Origin: Seramator thermalis
GTDB lineage: Bacteria > Bacteroidota > Bacteroidia > Bacteroidales > Dysgonomonadaceae
Assembly (NCBI RefSeq): GCF_004138125.1
Contig: NZ_RXHS01000002.1
Coordinates: 310,001 to 374,000 of the forward strand
Direction of reading: 5' to 3'
DNA: 64,000 bases
Each line of letters starts with the position of its first letter. Position 1 is the first letter of the stretch. The notes below the pieces were generated by a model. That model saw only the letters and a program-made list of their open reading frames with translations, had not been told where the DNA came from and ran no database searches. Position numbers and translations under genes: made by a program. This document shows, piece after piece, positions 52,642 to 63,042 of the stretch.

Positions 52642-53517
52642 TTACAAATTGATTTGTAACGTCACTCTCCGATTGGTTTTCGACCATATTGGCGATCCAA
52701 GAAGCAACCTTTTTATTTCAGTAGCCATTTCCGGACAATTGTTTTCTGTAATAGCGATGTTGCCCGGATGACCGGTGGGACTGACATAAAAATTTACCAC
52801 AAACGAAATTGTTTGTCCCTCACACAAGCTTCTATCATAATTTCGCTTGAAATAGGAAATAAATTCATTTTCTCCAAACGTAGAAGATGTATGGGTTATT
52901 TGAGTTTTGTTTGCTTGAGACTCCGAAGGATTTTTCGACTCAATCGTTTGATTTACAGTAGTATCAGGTGTTTTTTCTTGCAATTCCGGAGATTTGGCGA
53001 TATTGGATTCCTCACTCTCTTCAGAAGTTAAAGTTGGAGGGATAAAGATAGCTTTTTTTTGATCAGATTTCTCCGGAATCGATAAAGGAGACGATTTTTC
53101 TTCCTTGTAAGGCAACGAATCACTTTGCGAAGTGGATTCTTCATTCACAAAATGATCGGTATGTAAAGCCGAATCTCTTGAAACAGGTATGTTTTCGTTA
53201 ATCGACAAATTCTGATTCGAATGCTTTTGACCGGCATTTTCGATAGTTTGGCGAATCGTTTTCCACAAAAAAGGCGAAGCAGCAAGCAAAGCCGCGATCA
53301 AAACAACAATCCAAATCCATGGGCCGGGTTTGCTCGGTTTTTTTTCTTTTTTCCCTCCTATTTGTTCTTCAAGTTTACGAATTGCCGAAAGATGATTTCC
53401 TTCGACGGAATCAAATCCGTCAATAGCATCGCGAAGAAAAGGGTCATTCATCGATCGACGTTCCAATTGATTAGCCTCTTCACCTTCGCGATTCGATATG
53501 TAATCTTTCAACTCCAA
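52642..53517 (-). CDS. Anti-sigma-like membrane protein with TonB-like C-terminal domain
   Basis: 291 residues. Cytoplasmic part about 1-65 with the pattern DYISNREGEEANQLERRSMNDPFLRDAIDGF, seen in Bacteroidetes anti-sigma/TonB hybrids; one TM about 67-85 (WIWIVVLIAALLAASPFLW); a long Ser/Glu/Lys-rich periplasmic linker; and a TonB-C-like domain about 215-291 (TISFVVNFYVSPTGHPGNIAI, MATEIKRLLLGSPIW). It follows the sigma-factor gene by 21 nt. The likely job is to hold the sigma factor at the membrane and sense an envelope signal. Confidence 0.75.
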   Translation of the reverse strand: MELKDYISNREGEEANQLERRSMNDPFLRDAIDGFDSVEGNHLSAIRKLEEQIGGKKEKKPSKPGPWIWIVVLIAALLAASPFLWKTIRQTIENAGQKHSNQNLSINENIPVSRDSALHTDHFVNEESTSQSDSLPYKEEKSSPLSIPEKSDQKKAIFIPPTLTSEESEESNIAKSPELQEKTPDTTVNQTIESKNPSESQANKTQITHTSSTFGENEFISYFKRNYDRSLCEGQTISFVVNFYVSPTGHPGNIAITENNCPEMATEIKRLLLGSPIWSKTNRRVTLQINL

Positions 53518-53538
53518 CGCTATAACTTTTTCTGTAAT

Positions 53539-54150
53539 TTATTGTTGTTCAAAATGCTCTTTTTCAGCTTTTTTCAATTCTTTGGCAATACATCTTTCCA
53601 GATTGCGTCTTCCTGTAAATATGTAGCTTTTCACTTTTGAGAGTGTATTTCCTGTCGTCGCAACAATCTCAGCATACGACCTATGATCATTGTAAAAATA
53701 TTCAAGACATTTTCGTTGGTTTTCATTCAACTTTTTCAAACAAACAGCCAGCGCTTTTTCTTCCTCTGACGACAGGTTGTCATCGAAAAAAGTAAATTCC
53801 TTTTCAAAATTCACCTTATCATCCACTAATTCTACAAACCGACGACTGTTGCTTTTACGCATCTCGTGCAGACAATGATTTTTAGCAAAAGTATAGAGCC
53901 AATCATGAAAATTTTTGATGATATAGAGTGAATGATTTGTGCTCACTTCTCCGTAAATTTCCATTACTGCATTTTTTGCTTCTTCGGTATTCTTTAAATA
54001 TTTGAGGCATAACCCATAAAGCAACGGAATGTATCTTTTGTATAGTTCATCAAAATATATTTTTTTGTCTTCTGTTTGGAATCGTTCCAACAGTTGATCG
54101 TTTGTAAGTTGTTGTATGTGAGTTTTATTGTTTTCCACTTTCGCCATCAT
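53539..54150 (-). CDS. Sigma-70 family RNA polymerase sigma factor
   Basis: 203 residues from the first of two adjacent ATG codons. Region 2: FDELYKRYIPLLYGLCLKYL, then AKNAVMEIYGEV and FHDWLYTFAKNHCLHEMRKS. Region 4: LNENQRKCLEYFYNDHRSYAEIVATTGNTLSKVKSYIFTGRRNLE. It is the first gene of the pair with the anti-sigma/TonB-like protein. A TATATTTG element (54171-54178, minus strand) lies 20 nt upstream. Confidence 0.9.
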   Translation of the reverse strand: MMAKVENNKTHIQQLTNDQLLERFQTEDKKIYFDELYKRYIPLLYGLCLKYLKNTEEAKNAVMEIYGEVSTNHSLYIIKNFHDWLYTFAKNHCLHEMRKSNSRRFVELVDDKVNFEKEFTFFDDNLSSEEEKALAVCLKKLNENQRKCLEYFYNDHRSYAEIVATTGNTLSKVKSYIFTGRRNLERCIAKELKKAEKEHFEQQ

Positions 54151-54409
54151 TCAAAAATATCCTCAATCGGCAAATATATAAATTTTAGAATGTATATCTC
54201 CTTTTTTTGATCAATTTATATTGATTTAAAGTAATTTATTCTTACGATTTACGATTTTCCTTTCTTTTTAATTTGTAAGAGAAAGCTGTCAAAAAGTCAT
54301 ATTTATTTGTTTGGCAAACATTTTGAGAACAATAGGATGTAAGAAGCAAGTAATTCGAATTGGCTTTTAGTCTATTTGGAGCATGAAAATCTCGATTCTT
54401 ACTTATCTA

Positions 54410-54417
54410 TAAATTTG
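54410..54417 (+). promoter_or_regulatory. -7 element of clpB
   Basis: TAAATTTG (TAnnTTTG), 19 nt before the ATG, with no clear -33. No CIRCE-type inverted repeat is visible in the clpB leader. Confidence 0.45.
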
Positions 54418-54436
54418 CTAATAAATCGATTAAAAT

Positions 54437-57025
54437 ATGAACTTCAATAATTTTACTATCAAAGCACAGGAAGCCGTTCAAAAAGCCATCGATTTGGCTC
54501 AGGCAAACGGACAACAAATGATCGAACCCGGTCATGTGCTCAAAGGTGTGATGCTGGTTGGCGAAAATGTTACGAATTATCTATTCCAAAAATTAGAGGT
54601 TAACATTCGCTTACTTGAATCCGGATTAGACAAACAAATTGAAAGTTATCCGCGAGTTTCGGGCGGCGATCCGATGTTGAGTCGCGAGACCAATTCCGTG
54701 TTCCAAAAAGCTAACGATTCCGCCTCCAAGATGGGAGATCAGTACGTTTCGCTCGAGCATCTGTTATTGGCGCTTGTAAGCGAAAAAAGTGCCACCTCAG
54801 ACTTGATGAAAGCGCAAGGAATATCGCAAAACGAGTTAGAAAAGGCTATTAAGGAACTGCGAAAAGGAGAAAAAGTAACCAGTCAGTCCGCCGAGGACAC
54901 CTATCAGGCATTGAGCAAATACGCCATTAATCTGACGGACAGAGCTCGTAACGGCAAACTCGATCCTGTGATCGGTCGTGACGAAGAAATACGCCGCGTA
55001 CTACAAATTTTGAGTCGTCGTACGAAAAACAATCCTATTCTTATTGGTGAACCCGGAACCGGTAAAACGGCTATCGCCGAAGGTTTGGCTCATCGTATCG
55101 TTCGAGGCGATGTGCCCGAAAACCTGAAAAGCAAACAAATATTCTCGCTCGACATGGGGGCATTGATTGCCGGCGCCAAATACAAAGGCGAGTTTGAAGA
55201 ACGATTGAAATCGGTTGTAAATGAAGTCATTAAATCCGATGGCGAAATTATTCTCTTCATCGACGAGATTCACACGTTGGTGGGTGCCGGCAAAAGCGAA
55301 GGCGCTATGGATGCTGCCAACATCCTGAAACCTGCATTGGCACGGGGCGAACTTCGAGCTATCGGTGCGACGACACTCGACGAATATCAGAAATATTTCG
55401 AAAAGGATAAGGCGCTCGAACGTCGTTTCCAAAGCGTGATGGTGGACGAACCAAGTGAAGCCGATTCTATCTCTATTCTTCGAGGATTGAAAGAGAAATA
55501 CGAAAATCATCACAAGGTACGTATCAAAGACGAAGCCATTATTGCCGCCGTGCAATTGTCGCATCGCTATATCACCGATCGCTTCTTGCCCGACAAGGCC
55601 ATCGACCTGATGGATGAAGCTGCCGCCAAACTGCGTATGGAGGTGGATTCCGTTCCCGAGGAACTGGATGAAATCATGCGAAAAATCAAACAACTCGAAA
55701 TTGAGCGCGAAGCCATTCGTCGCGAAAACGATGTACAAAAAGAGCAGCAGCTCACCAAGCAAATCGAAGATTTGAAAGCCGAAGAAGCGGAATATAAAGC
55801 TAAATGGCAAGCCGAAAAGGAATTAATCAACAAAATACAGCAGGCAAAAATAGAAATCGAGGATGCCAAGTTCCAAGCCGAAAGAGCCGAACGCGAAGGC
55901 GATTACGGGAAAGTTGCAGAACTCCGATATGGAAAAATTCGTGATTTGGAAAAACAAATCGAAATGCTTCAACAAGAGTTGCACGAGCGTCAGGGCGGAC
56001 GAGCCATGATTAAGGAAGAAGTCGATGCCGAAGATATTGCAGATGTGGTTTCACGATGGACAGGAATCCCGGTCAGCAAAATGATGCAGAGCGAACGCGA
56101 AAAACTGCTTCATTTGGAAGATGAACTTCACAAACGTGTGGTTGGTCAGGATGAAGCTATTACGGCCGTAGCCGATGCCATCAGACGCAATCGTGCAGGA
56201 TTGAGCGATCCAAAGCGACCCATCGGTTCGTTTATCTTCCTTGGTACAACCGGCGTAGGAAAGACCGAATTAGCCAAAGCTTTGGCCGATTATCTGTTCG
56301 ACGACGAAAACATGATGACGCGCATCGATATGAGCGAATATCAGGAAAAATTCAGTGCGACACGATTGATCGGTGCACCTCCCGGATACGTCGGCTACGA
56401 TGAAGGTGGTCAATTGACCGAAGCCATTCGACGTAAACCTTATTCGGTTGTGTTATTCGACGAAATAGAAAAAGCACATCCCGACGTGTTCAATATCCTG
56501 TTGCAAGTACTCGATGACGGGCGTCTAACGGACAATAAGGGAAGAGTAGTGAACTTTAAGAACACCATTATCATCATGACTTCGAACCTCGGTTCGAATC
56601 TGATTCGGGAAAATTTCGAAAAGATCACGCCAAAAAATAGGGAAGAGATCATCGAAGACACCAAAAATCAGGTGATGGGTATGTTGAAAACAACTATTCG
56701 TCCCGAATTTTTGAACAGAATTGACGATATCATTGTATTTGCTCCGTTGAAAGAAGAAGAGATCGAACAAATTGTTCGTTTACAGCTTGACGGAGTAAGC
56801 AAAATGCTTGCAGAAAATGGCATCACATTAACCTACACCGAAGAGGCGGTTAAAAGTATAGCTCAGTCGGGATATGATCCCGAATTCGGTGCTCGTCCCG
56901 TTAAACGTGTTATTCAACGTAAGGTGCTTAACAAATTGTCGAAAGATATACTTGCCGGAACGGTGGACAAATCGAAGCCGATTATTATCGATGCCATTGA
57001 TGATGCGGTATTCTTTAAAAATTAA
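54437..57025 (+). CDS. clpB: ClpB protein disaggregase
   Basis: 862 residues, the usual ClpB length. Clp_N (about 1-145); AAA1 with Walker A GEPGTGKT (204-211) and [11 protein letters not shown]; the ClpB-specific coiled-coil middle domain (about 400-525, [20 protein letters not shown]); AAA2 with Walker A GTTGVGKT (603-610) and the [16 protein letters not shown] Walker B; and the C-terminal D2-small region ([14 protein letters not shown]). It is a hexameric ATPase that threads aggregated proteins with DnaK. The gene stands alone and ends at a terminator. Confidence 0.98.
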   Translation: MNFNNFTIKAQEAVQKAIDLAQANGQQMIEPGHVLKGVMLVGENVTNYLFQKLEVNIRLLESGLDKQIESYPRVSGGDPMLSRETNSVFQKANDSASKMGDQYVSLEHLLLALVSEKSATSDLMKAQGISQNELEKAIKELRKGEKVTSQSAEDTYQALSKYAINLTDRARNGKLDPVIGRDEEIRRVLQILSRRTKNNPILIGEPGTGKTAIAEGLAHRIVRGDVPENLKSKQIFSLDMGALIAGAKYKGEFEERLKSVVNEVIKSDGEIILFIDEIHTLVGAGKSEGAMDAANILKPALARGELRAIGATTLDEYQKYFEKDKALERRFQSVMVDEPSEADSISILRGLKEKYENHHKVRIKDEAIIAAVQLSHRYITDRFLPDKAIDLMDEAAAKLRMEVDSVPEELDEIMRKIKQLEIEREAIRRENDVQKEQQLTKQIEDLKAEEAEYKAKWQAEKELINKIQQAKIEIEDAKFQAERAEREGDYGKVAELRYGKIRDLEKQIEMLQQELHERQGGRAMIKEEVDAEDIADVVSRWTGIPVSKMMQSEREKLLHLEDELHKRVVGQDEAITAVADAIRRNRAGLSDPKRPIGSFIFLGTTGVGKTELAKALADYLFDDENMMTRIDMSEYQEKFSATRLIGAPPGYVGYDEGGQLTEAIRRKPYSVVLFDEIEKAHPDVFNILLQVLDDGRLTDNKGRVVNFKNTIIIMTSNLGSNLIRENFEKITPKNREEIIEDTKNQVMGMLKTTIRPEFLNRIDDIIVFAPLKEEEIEQIVRLQLDGVSKMLAENGITLTYTEEAVKSIAQSGYDPEFGARPVKRVIQRKVLNKLSKDILAGTVDKSKPIIIDAIDDAVFFKN

Positions 57026-57059
57026 AAACAATTTGTTGAAGGTTATTCACACTGATACG

Positions 57060-57097
57060 AATAGGAGGAAAAATGATAAGTTCCTCCTATTTTTTTT
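57060..57097 (+). terminator. Intrinsic terminator after clpB
   Basis: AATAGGAGGAA / TTCCTCCTATT 11-bp stem, 10-nt loop, followed by a T run. Confidence 0.85.
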
Positions 57098-57148
57098 ATA
57101 TTCTTTTGTGCGAGTGCAACATTTCTAAAAAAACTGTATTACAATATT

Positions 57149-58486
57149 TTAATTGAATAAGGTTTCGATATTTTTTATTGATTTCGACAGAAAAAATACT
57201 ACTACCTGGTCGTAGGGTTCTATTTGAGTCTCGCCGTCAATAAGGATGGGCTCTCCGTTTCTTATCAGCGCTCCAAAAGTCATATCGGGCGGGAGATTGA
57301 GGTTTTTGATCAGTTTTTTGGTAACTTTCGAATTAGGCTTGGCCGTGATTTCGCCCACATTTGCATTTGCAAAAGTCAAACATTTGATATTCGAAACATC
57401 CGCTTTGAGGAGCAGTTCATATATCTTGCTGGCAGCAATCATTTTTTTATTAATCACCGAACCAATATCGAATCGTTCGGCCATATTAATGTAATCGAGA
57501 TTTTCTACTTCGGCAATGGTTTTCTTCACGCCATATTGTTTAGCTACCAAACATGCCAGAATGTTAGCCTCGGAGTTGCCTGTCAGGGCAATGAAAGCAT
57601 CCGACTCCGTAATTCCTTCGTTTTGAAGTAAGTCGGCATCGCGCCCATCACCAAGCAATATGGTAACATTTGAGGGTACTTTTTCGAGCAGCATTTCTGC
57701 ACGTTCCCTGTTTTGTTCTATGATTTTGATTTTCATATTTTGAGGGAGATATTGCACTGTGCGCATGCTAATGCGGCTTCCCCCCATGATGAAAACATTT
57801 TTGGTTTCGAATGATTTTTTTCCGAGCATGGGAGGCATTTCGTCCAAATACTTGCGCAAAGTAGTGAAATACAATATATCGCCCGGGATTATTTGGTCGG
57901 CTCCTTTAGGAATAATGGTTTGGGTGTTGCGTTTAATGGCAACGATGTGAAATTTTTTGTTATCCTGAATTAGTTCATATAGATATTTATTGGCTATTGG
58001 CGCATTTTCTCTTATTTTGGCTCCGGTCAGAATAACCGATCCATTCGATAGCTCCCACCATACGCGCGTCCAAGGAGTTTTAAGTGCCTGCACAATTTCT
58101 TTTGCTGCCATCATTTCGGGATAAATCATCGAATTGATACCCAGACGTTCGAAGAATTCGATATTTTTTGGCAGTAAATATTCGAAATTGTCAATTCTGG
58201 CAAGAGTTTTCTTTGCTCCAAGGTTGGAGGCCAGCATGCAAGCCGTGATATTTCGTGATTCTTCGGGTGTAACACCAATAAAAAGATCGGCATCTTTAAT
58301 GCCCGCAGCATTCAGGTCGTTCAATGATGTACATTTGCCTACAACAGGCATCAGTTCGACATTATCCTTTATTTTATTGAGTCGATCTCTGTTTTCGTCC
58401 ATCAACGTAATATCGTGATTTTCTTGCCCGAGTAAACGTGCTAAGTGCGTTCCAACTTCACCTGCACCGGCTATAACAATTTTCAT
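57149..58486 (-). CDS. trkA: Trk-type potassium uptake regulator TrkA
   Basis: 445 residues with two TrkA_N Rossmann folds (MKIVIAGAGEVGTHLARLLGQE at 1-22, and NVFIMGGSRISMRTVQYL at about 230) each followed by a TrkA_C domain. It binds NAD(H)/ATP and gates a TrkH/KtrB channel at the inner membrane. It is last in the recQ-dxs-trkA order, 33 nt after dxs. The channel gene trkH, usually next to it, does not follow; clpB converges instead. Confidence 0.93.
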   Translation of the reverse strand: MKIVIAGAGEVGTHLARLLGQENHDITLMDENRDRLNKIKDNVELMPVVGKCTSLNDLNAAGIKDADLFIGVTPEESRNITACMLASNLGAKKTLARIDNFEYLLPKNIEFFERLGINSMIYPEMMAAKEIVQALKTPWTRVWWELSNGSVILTGAKIRENAPIANKYLYELIQDNKKFHIVAIKRNTQTIIPKGADQIIPGDILYFTTLRKYLDEMPPMLGKKSFETKNVFIMGGSRISMRTVQYLPQNMKIKIIEQNRERAEMLLEKVPSNVTILLGDGRDADLLQNEGITESDAFIALTGNSEANILACLVAKQYGVKKTIAEVENLDYINMAERFDIGSVINKKMIAASKIYELLLKADVSNIKCLTFANANVGEITAKPNSKVTKKLIKNLNLPPDMTFGALIRNGEPILIDGETQIEPYDQVVVFFLSKSIKNIETLFN

Positions 58487-58519
58487 TTGTGAAGATAAAT
58501 TAAAAAAAAATAGATGGAG

Positions 58520-60487
58520 TTATCGAGCGGAAGTATCGTGTTTGCCTCTCGGTGAGTTTATTTGATATGGATTTAGTCGAATGATGGTGGAATTTTTAAA
58601 CCGCTTATCAACTTCCCGGATCGTATTCAAAATGCCTTCTTCATCGATTTTGCATAAATGTTTGAGCTCTTGGATAGATCCGTGCGTAATAAATTGATCT
58701 TTGATTCCGAGACGAGTAACCTCGATGTTGGTGTAATGGTGTGCTGCCAAAAATTCAAGAACCGCATCTCCCATTCCTCCTGTAATAACGCCATTTTCGA
58801 CAGTAATGATGTGGCGATAATTTTCGGCCACTTCTGTGAGCAGATCTTCGTCGATCGGTTTCAGGAAAAGCAAATCGTAATGTCCTGCTTCAATGCCGAA
58901 AGCTTTTGCCGCATCGATGGCTTTGGCTGTATCGTTCCCGATCTGACCAATAGAGATCAGCGCAATGTTTTTTCCTTCTCTCAATTTTCTGCCTTTACCG
59001 ATTGGAAGAATTTTCATTTCGTTTTGCCAGTTGGCTATTTCTCCCTGTCCCCGAGGATAGCGAATTACGAATGGCCCGTCGTTACCATAGACAGCTGTAA
59101 ACATGAGATTTCGCAGATCATGTTCGTTGAGTGGGGCTGAAATAACAAGATTCGGAATGCAGCGCATATAAGCCAGATCGAACACTCCGTGATGCGTAGC
59201 ACCATCTTCGCCAACCAAACCGGCTCTGTCGAGGCAAAATATCACTTTCAACTTTTGTAAAGCCACATCATGAATTACTTGATCGTAGGCTCGCTGCATA
59301 AACGACGAGTAGATATTGCAAAACGGGATCAACCCTTCTTTTGCCATTCCGGCTGAGAAAGTTACGGCATGTGCCTCGGCAATTCCAACGTCGAATGAAC
59401 GTTCCGGAAATTTCTTCATCAAAAACGACATGGAGCACCCGGTGGGCATGGCTGGTGTTACTCCGACAATTTGCTCATTTTTTTCAGCCAGTTCGACAAG
59501 CGTGTGTCCAAACACGTCCTGATACAGTTGAGGCTGGTTCGTCTTTATTTTAACAATGCGTTCGCCTGTTTCCTTATTGAAAATGCCGGGAGCGTGCCAA
59601 ACGGTAGCAGCCTTTTCTGCGGGAGCAAATCCTTTTCCCTTTACTGTTTTCACATGCAACAGTTTTGGGCCTTTCATATCTTTGATGTTATGGAGCACTC
59701 TGATCAATTCGGGGAGGTTGTGTCCATCCACAGGTCCAAAATATCGAATATTGAAACCTTCGAAAAGATTTTGCTGTTTAGTCAGTAGTGATTTAATGCT
59801 GTTGTTGAATCTCAGTACGAAGTATTTTTTATCGTCGTCAATCAGGTTATTTCGTTTGAATTTTTGATAAACGCTGTTTCGAAGTTTATTGTATTTCGAC
59901 GATGTGGTGAGCCTTACCAAATAATCTTGCAAACCGCCTACGTTATTGTCGATGGACATATTATTGTCGTTCAAGATAATAAGCAGGTTATTGGGCTGGG
60001 AACAAACATTATTCAGTCCTTCGTATGCCAATCCTCCGGTCATCGCCCCATCGCCAATAACAGCTACAACGTGTCGGTCATCTTCATTTCGAAGGTTAGC
60101 AGCAACAGCCATCCCGAGCGCCGCCGAAATGGATGTGGAAGCATGCCCTGCTGCAAAAGTGTCGTATTCGCTTTCGGCCGGATTGGTAAATCCGGAAAGT
60201 CCTCCAAACTTTCGGTTGGTGTGAAATCTGTCTCTCCTGCCGGTAAGTATTTTATGGCTGTAGGCCTGATGCCCTACATCCCACACAATTCGGTCATAGG
60301 GAGTATTGTAGAGGTAATGTAGTGCAACAGTTAATTCCACAGTTCCTAAACTTGAAGCAAAATGCCCCGGATTATGAGACAATTGATCTATAATAAATTC
60401 ACGAAGCTCGGCACAAACTGTCGAGAGTTGATCAATGCTAAGTTTTTTTAAATCGTCGGGACTGTTTATATGCTGTAATAATTCCAT
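58520..60487 (-). CDS. dxs: 1-deoxy-D-xylulose-5-phosphate synthase
   Basis: 655 residues from [16 protein letters not shown]; an in-frame start 33 nt upstream adds an unlikely leader. ThDP motif [16 protein letters not shown]...N, the early [40 protein letters not shown], and the transketolase-type C-terminal half ([34 protein letters not shown]). It condenses pyruvate and glyceraldehyde-3-phosphate, the first step of the MEP isoprenoid pathway, and also feeds thiamine and pyridoxal synthesis. It is 63 nt downstream of recQ. Confidence 0.97.
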   Translation of the reverse strand: MELLQHINSPDDLKKLSIDQLSTVCAELREFIIDQLSHNPGHFASSLGTVELTVALHYLYNTPYDRIVWDVGHQAYSHKILTGRRDRFHTNRKFGGLSGFTNPAESEYDTFAAGHASTSISAALGMAVAANLRNEDDRHVVAVIGDGAMTGGLAYEGLNNVCSQPNNLLIILNDNNMSIDNNVGGLQDYLVRLTTSSKYNKLRNSVYQKFKRNNLIDDDKKYFVLRFNNSIKSLLTKQQNLFEGFNIRYFGPVDGHNLPELIRVLHNIKDMKGPKLLHVKTVKGKGFAPAEKAATVWHAPGIFNKETGERIVKIKTNQPQLYQDVFGHTLVELAEKNEQIVGVTPAMPTGCSMSFLMKKFPERSFDVGIAEAHAVTFSAGMAKEGLIPFCNIYSSFMQRAYDQVIHDVALQKLKVIFCLDRAGLVGEDGATHHGVFDLAYMRCIPNLVISAPLNEHDLRNLMFTAVYGNDGPFVIRYPRGQGEIANWQNEMKILPIGKGRKLREGKNIALISIGQIGNDTAKAIDAAKAFGIEAGHYDLLFLKPIDEDLLTEVAENYRHIITVENGVITGGMGDAVLEFLAAHHYTNIEVTRLGIKDQFITHGSIQELKHLCKIDEEGILNTIREVDKRFKNSTIIRLNPYQINSPRGKHDTSAR

Positions 60488-60550
60488 TTTTTCATAAATA
60501 ATGATTCGTTGTAATAACACAACGCAACCGGATATGTTTAGTATGAAATG

Positions 60551-62746
60551 TCAGTTTGCCATATCGGAGAAAAATTTGATGCGTACTAAGCGTATTTCTG
60601 TTTCGCTATAGTCCGGCAATTCTTCAATTGCTTTTTCAAGATCGTCGGTTTCGGCTTCTTGAAAATAGTCGTAAATATCTTGTAAAGTGTCTTGATCGAG
60701 CACTTCTTCGAGGAAGTAATCGATATTGATCTTTGTTCCGGAATATACAATGGCTTCAACTTCCGAAAGCATTTCGTCGAAATCAATTCCTTTCGATTCT
60801 GCCAAATCATCCAGAGCCACTTTCCTGTCAATTGCTTGAACGATAGAAACTTTAAGTTTCGATTTGTTAGCAACTGTTTTTACTCGAAGGTCTTCGGGAC
60901 GCTCGATTTCGTTTTCTTCGACATGCTTTTTAATCAATTCGATAAACTCTTTTCCGTAGCGTTTGGCTTTTCCGGGTCCCACGCCGGGCATATTTTGCAA
61001 TTCCTCAAGGGTAATCGGATAGGTAGTCGCCATAGCTTCGAGGGTGGCCGGCTGAAAAATCACATAGGGAGGAACGTTTAGTTTCTTCGACATTTTTTTC
61101 CGTAAGTCCTTCATCATGGCGAACAGAACAGGATCGACTGCCCCAAAACTACCCCCGCCGGTCGTTATTGCGCCATCGCCTTCAACTTCGAGCTCGTCAG
61201 GATTATCTTCTTCCTCTTTGGTTATTTTGAATGAAACAGGATTTTTTAAAAAATCTTTCCCTTTTTTTGTTATTTTGAGAAGTCCGTAATTTTCGATGTC
61301 TTTTTTTAAATAATTTTCCAACAAAGCATGACGAATAACGGATTCCCATGTACTTTCCTCTTCGTCGGAACCTGATCCAAATTCTTCTAACTGATCATGA
61401 CCGAATGTTTCGATTTCGGAGGTTTCTTTTCCGAGTAGAAAATTGATTACATAGTCGGTTTTGTGCTTTTCTTTGAGCGCTGTTATAGCTTCCAAAACCG
61501 TAATTAATAGATCTTTTGCTTCCACTTTAACTTTAGGATTTAAACAATTATCACAATTTTCGCAATTAGGTTCGTTGTATTCTTCGCCGAAGTAATGCAG
61601 AAGCATTTGTCTCCGACAAATGGATGTTTCGGCATAGGCAGCTGTTTCGAGTAGTAATTGTTTCCCGATTTCCTGTTCCGAAATAGGTTTCCCCTGCATG
61701 AAACGTTCCAATTTTTCGAGATCTTTTCGAGAATAAAATGCAATGCACTTGCCTTCGCCACCATCTCGACCCGCACGTCCGGTTTCTTGATAATATTCCT
61801 CGAGGCTTTTGGGTATATCGTAATGAATGACGTATCGCACATCAGGTTTGTCGATCCCCATGCCGAATGCGATTGTAGCAACAATAACATTGGTTTTTTC
61901 CATTAAGAAAGCGTCCTGGTTGGCGCTTCGGGTGGCAGCATCCATGCCGGCATGATAGGGTAGAGCCGCAATATTATTGGCTTGCAGGATTTCGGCGAAA
62001 TCATCCACTTTTTTCCTACTAAGGCAATATACAATTCCCGATTTGTTTTTCTGACCGAGTATGTATCGGATAATTTCCGCATCCACTTTTTCGGTTTTGG
62101 GCCTTACTTCGTAATATAGATTTGGTCTGTTGAAAGACGATTTGAAAACGGCTGCATCAATCATGTTCAGCGTTTTCTGTATATCGTGTTGAACTTTTGG
62201 CGTAGCCGTAGCCGTAAGGGCAATCACCGGACGGGGACCTATTACGTTGATGATGGGTCGGATGCGACGATATTCAGGACGAAAATCGTGCCCCCATTCC
62301 GATATACAATGAGCCTCATCTACGGCATAGAACGAAATGTTTATATTTTTAAGAAAATCGATATTTTCTTGCTTTGTGAGCGATTCGGGGGCAACGTATA
62401 GCAGCTTGGTTTTTTCTTCGATAACGTCTTTTTTCACTTTTTCGATTTCTGCTTTCGTAAGCGATGAATTTAGAAAGTGAGCGATACCATTGTCTTCGTG
62501 ATAATTACGGATAGCGTCAACTTGATTTTTCATCAAAGCTATAAGTGGCGAAATTACAATAGCCGTACCCTTCGATAATAGCGCCGGTAATTGATAGCAA
62601 AGAGATTTTCCGCCACCTGTCGGCATCAGAACAAAAGTATCCTTACCATCAAGGATACTTCGAATGATGGCCTCCTGGTTGCCCTTGAAGGTATCGAACC
62701 CGAAATATTTTTTTAGACCTTCGTACAGCGTGTCCTGTTTTTTCAT
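60551..62746 (-). CDS. recQ: ATP-dependent DNA helicase RecQ
   Basis: 731 residues, longer than the 609 of E. coli. Helicase core: TGGGKSLCYQLPALL (Walker A), VDEAHCISEWGHDFRPEYRR (DEAH box), ATATP, GIDKPDVRYVIHYDIPKSLEEYYQETGRAGRDG; then the zinc cluster (CRRQMLLHYFGE..CENCDNC), a winged helix, an HRDC domain (about 540-615, MPGVGPGKAKRYG) and an extra C-terminal helical part as seen in Bacteroidetes RecQ. It acts at replication forks and in recombination. It is the first gene of the recQ-dxs-trkA unit. Confidence 0.97.
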   Translation of the reverse strand: MKKQDTLYEGLKKYFGFDTFKGNQEAIIRSILDGKDTFVLMPTGGGKSLCYQLPALLSKGTAIVISPLIALMKNQVDAIRNYHEDNGIAHFLNSSLTKAEIEKVKKDVIEEKTKLLYVAPESLTKQENIDFLKNINISFYAVDEAHCISEWGHDFRPEYRRIRPIINVIGPRPVIALTATATPKVQHDIQKTLNMIDAAVFKSSFNRPNLYYEVRPKTEKVDAEIIRYILGQKNKSGIVYCLSRKKVDDFAEILQANNIAALPYHAGMDAATRSANQDAFLMEKTNVIVATIAFGMGIDKPDVRYVIHYDIPKSLEEYYQETGRAGRDGGEGKCIAFYSRKDLEKLERFMQGKPISEQEIGKQLLLETAAYAETSICRRQMLLHYFGEEYNEPNCENCDNCLNPKVKVEAKDLLITVLEAITALKEKHKTDYVINFLLGKETSEIETFGHDQLEEFGSGSDEEESTWESVIRHALLENYLKKDIENYGLLKITKKGKDFLKNPVSFKITKEEEDNPDELEVEGDGAITTGGGSFGAVDPVLFAMMKDLRKKMSKKLNVPPYVIFQPATLEAMATTYPITLEELQNMPGVGPGKAKRYGKEFIELIKKHVEENEIERPEDLRVKTVANKSKLKVSIVQAIDRKVALDDLAESKGIDFDEMLSEVEAIVYSGTKINIDYFLEEVLDQDTLQDIYDYFQEAETDDLEKAIEELPDYSETEIRLVRIKFFSDMAN

Positions 62747-62807
62747 AAACCCAATTCCCCAAATTTAGGGATTCATTTTCCCAATGCAATTTCTTTATTG
62801 GAAGAAA

Positions 62808-62838
62808 CAAATATAGTTGTATTTTTCAATACAACAAA
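62808..62838 (-). promoter_or_regulatory. Consensus promoter of recQ-dxs-trkA
   Basis: On the minus strand TTTG (62835-62838), a 19-nt spacer and TATATTTG (62808-62815). Both boxes and spacing fit. A second TAAATTTG at 62760-62767 lies nearer the start. Confidence 0.72.
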
Positions 62839-62971
62839 AAAATGTAGTTTGAAAACATAGTGGGCCGAATTTTTTTCGAGATGCTTTACAGAAATGAGTG
62901 AACAAGTTGCGCAAAGCACAATTAAAACAGTTGAAAATCCCTATATGTTAATAATTTACGAACGAAATATC

Positions 62972-63007
62972 AAAAAACAGGTCTGTTAAAGATTTTACAG
63001 ACCTGTT
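62972..63007 (-). terminator. Intrinsic terminator after clpX
   Basis: AACAGGTCTGT / ACAGACCTGTT 11-bp stem with 10-nt loop, followed on the minus strand by a T run. It lies 36 nt past the clpX stop. Confidence 0.82.
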
Positions 63008-63042
63008 AGTTAAATCTACCAGATGAGGGACAAAATTGCCTG

